64,000 nt of DNA from an uncultured Lachnospiraceae bacterium. GTDB taxonomy: Bacteria > Bacillota > Clostridia > Lachnospirales > Lachnospiraceae. The DNA lies in the NCBI GenBank assembly GCA_910576535.1, contig CAJTKK010000010.1, positions 1-64,000 of the forward strand. The letters run 5' to 3'. The notes below the pieces were generated by a model. That model worked only from the letters and a program-made list of their open reading frames with translations. It ran no database searches and had not been told where the DNA came from. Positions within the stretch are counted from its first letter, which is position 1; every line of letters starts with the position of its first letter. A program made the translations under genes and the position numbers. Shown here piece after piece: positions 63,393-64,000 of this stretch.

Positions 63393-64000
63393 ATGCGGTT
63401 AAGGAATATAACAGGTTCCAGGGAAATTATTAGGGAAAGTATTTTTGTAATTCATGAACCGGAAAAGCACAAGGGGAATTGGCAGGATATTTTTGGGAAT
63501 ACTAATCCTATACACATTGAAATCGGTATGGGGAAAGGCCGGTTTCTTATGGATATGGCAAGAATGTATCCATCTGTAAATTATATAGGGATTGAAAAAT
63601 ATTCCAGTGTACTGCTTCGGGCTATTCAGAAAATGGAAAGAGAGGAACAGCCTCTTTGCAATGTGCGGTTTATTAGAATGGATGCTGAAATGATAGGAAA
63701 TGTTTTCGGTATGGAGGAAGTGGACAGGATTTACCTTAATTTTTCAGATCCGTGGCCTAAAGACCGTCATGCAAAACGGCGTCTTCCTTCCAGGGAATTT
63801 CTTGCCCGGTATGATAAAGTTTTAAAAAAAGAAGGATTGCTCGAATTCAAGACAGACAATAAAGATTTATTTCTTTTTGCATTAGAGGAGTTAGAACCGG
63901 CAGGATGGAAAGCGGAAAAAATAAGTTATGATTTACATCATGATAAGGACTTGATGAAAGACAATGTTATGACAGAGTATGAAGAAAAGTTTTCTTCCAT
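63393..64000 (+). CDS. trmB: tRNA (guanine-46-N7)-methyltransferase, 3' end cut by the window
   Basis: The first 202 codons of a SAM-dependent methyltransferase that modifies G46 in tRNA variable loops. The SAM motif I-E-I-G-M-G-K-G-R-F is near 42-51, and the TrmB signature N-F-S-D-P-W-P-K-D-R-H-A-K-R-R lies near 116-130. T-D-N-K near 154 is also typical. The enzyme usually has about 210-220 residues, so only the end is missing. GGAG lies about eight bases before the ATG. Confidence 0.95.
   Translation, partial: MRLRNITGSREIIRESIFVIHEPEKHKGNWQDIFGNTNPIHIEIGMGKGRFLMDMARMYPSVNYIGIEKYSSVLLRAIQKMEREEQPLCNVRFIRMDAEMIGNVFGMEEVDRIYLNFSDPWPKDRHAKRRLPSREFLARYDKVLKKEGLLEFKTDNKDLFLFALEELEPAGWKAEKISYDLHHDKDLMKDNVMTEYEEKFSS

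Overview
The window looks like the chromosomal replication-origin region of a low-GC Clostridia bacterium, most likely a member of the Lachnospiraceae. The evidence is AT-rich sequence, strong Shine-Dalgarno sites, the gene order dnaA-dnaN-S4-recF-gyrB-gyrA on one side of the origin and rpmH-rnpA-yidD-yidC-khpB-mnmE-mnmG-rsmG on the other, parA-parB with perfect parS sites, and two clostridial families of unknown function (DUF4446- and DUF3881-like). No species is claimed.

Layout. Replication appears to start near 22.0-22.3 kb, in a cluster of DnaA boxes between dnaA and rpmH. Nearly all genes to the left are on the minus strand and nearly all to the right on the plus strand, so transcription follows the forks. 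The exceptions are the nitroreductase at 4.9 kb, the alpha/beta hydrolase at 29.7 kb and dacA at 61.7 kb. Left arm, moving away from the origin: dnaA, dnaN, yaaA, recF, gyrB, gyrA, a CaCA exchanger, a PfkB sugar kinase, a GlgX-type debranching enzyme, an S1-domain protein, a cation/proton antiporter, a cytidylate-kinase-like protein, a flotillin, a SurA-like membrane protein, a coiled-coil protein, and a truncated mannose-family PTS IIC with a LacI/CcpA-like operator. Right arm: rpmH to rsmG; an AT-rich insert (alpha/beta hydrolase, DegS/DegU-like two-component pair); parS sites with parA and parB; DUF4446, an HD-GYP protein, serS, DUF3881; a tRNA-Arg(CCT) beside a broken tRNA half; an Lhr-type helicase; a second cytidylate-kinase-like protein; a NitT/TauT-type ABC transporter; a DEDD exonuclease; and an OmpR-type two-component pair.

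Accessory island, about 50.5-61.6 kb. Decayed sequence is followed by a serine recombinase and then ten closely packed genes: FkbH-like HAD protein, aldo/keto reductase, acyltransferase-3, split transketolase (two genes), MaoC-like hot-dog protein, acyl carrier protein, MBOAT acyltransferase, DltD-like SGNH membrane protein and type II thioesterase. The ACP + MBOAT + membrane SGNH set mirrors DltC + DltB + DltD, but an FkbH-type loader takes the place of the DltA adenylating enzyme. I infer a system that puts a small hydroxyacyl group (glyceryl, or something derived from it) on a carrier protein and transfers it to a cell-surface polymer. Two signs of possible switching accompany it: a nine-G tract at the start of the acyltransferase-3 gene, and 20-bp near-repeats on either side of the operon promoter, next to the recombinase gene. 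The conserved chromosome resumes with dacA and trmB.
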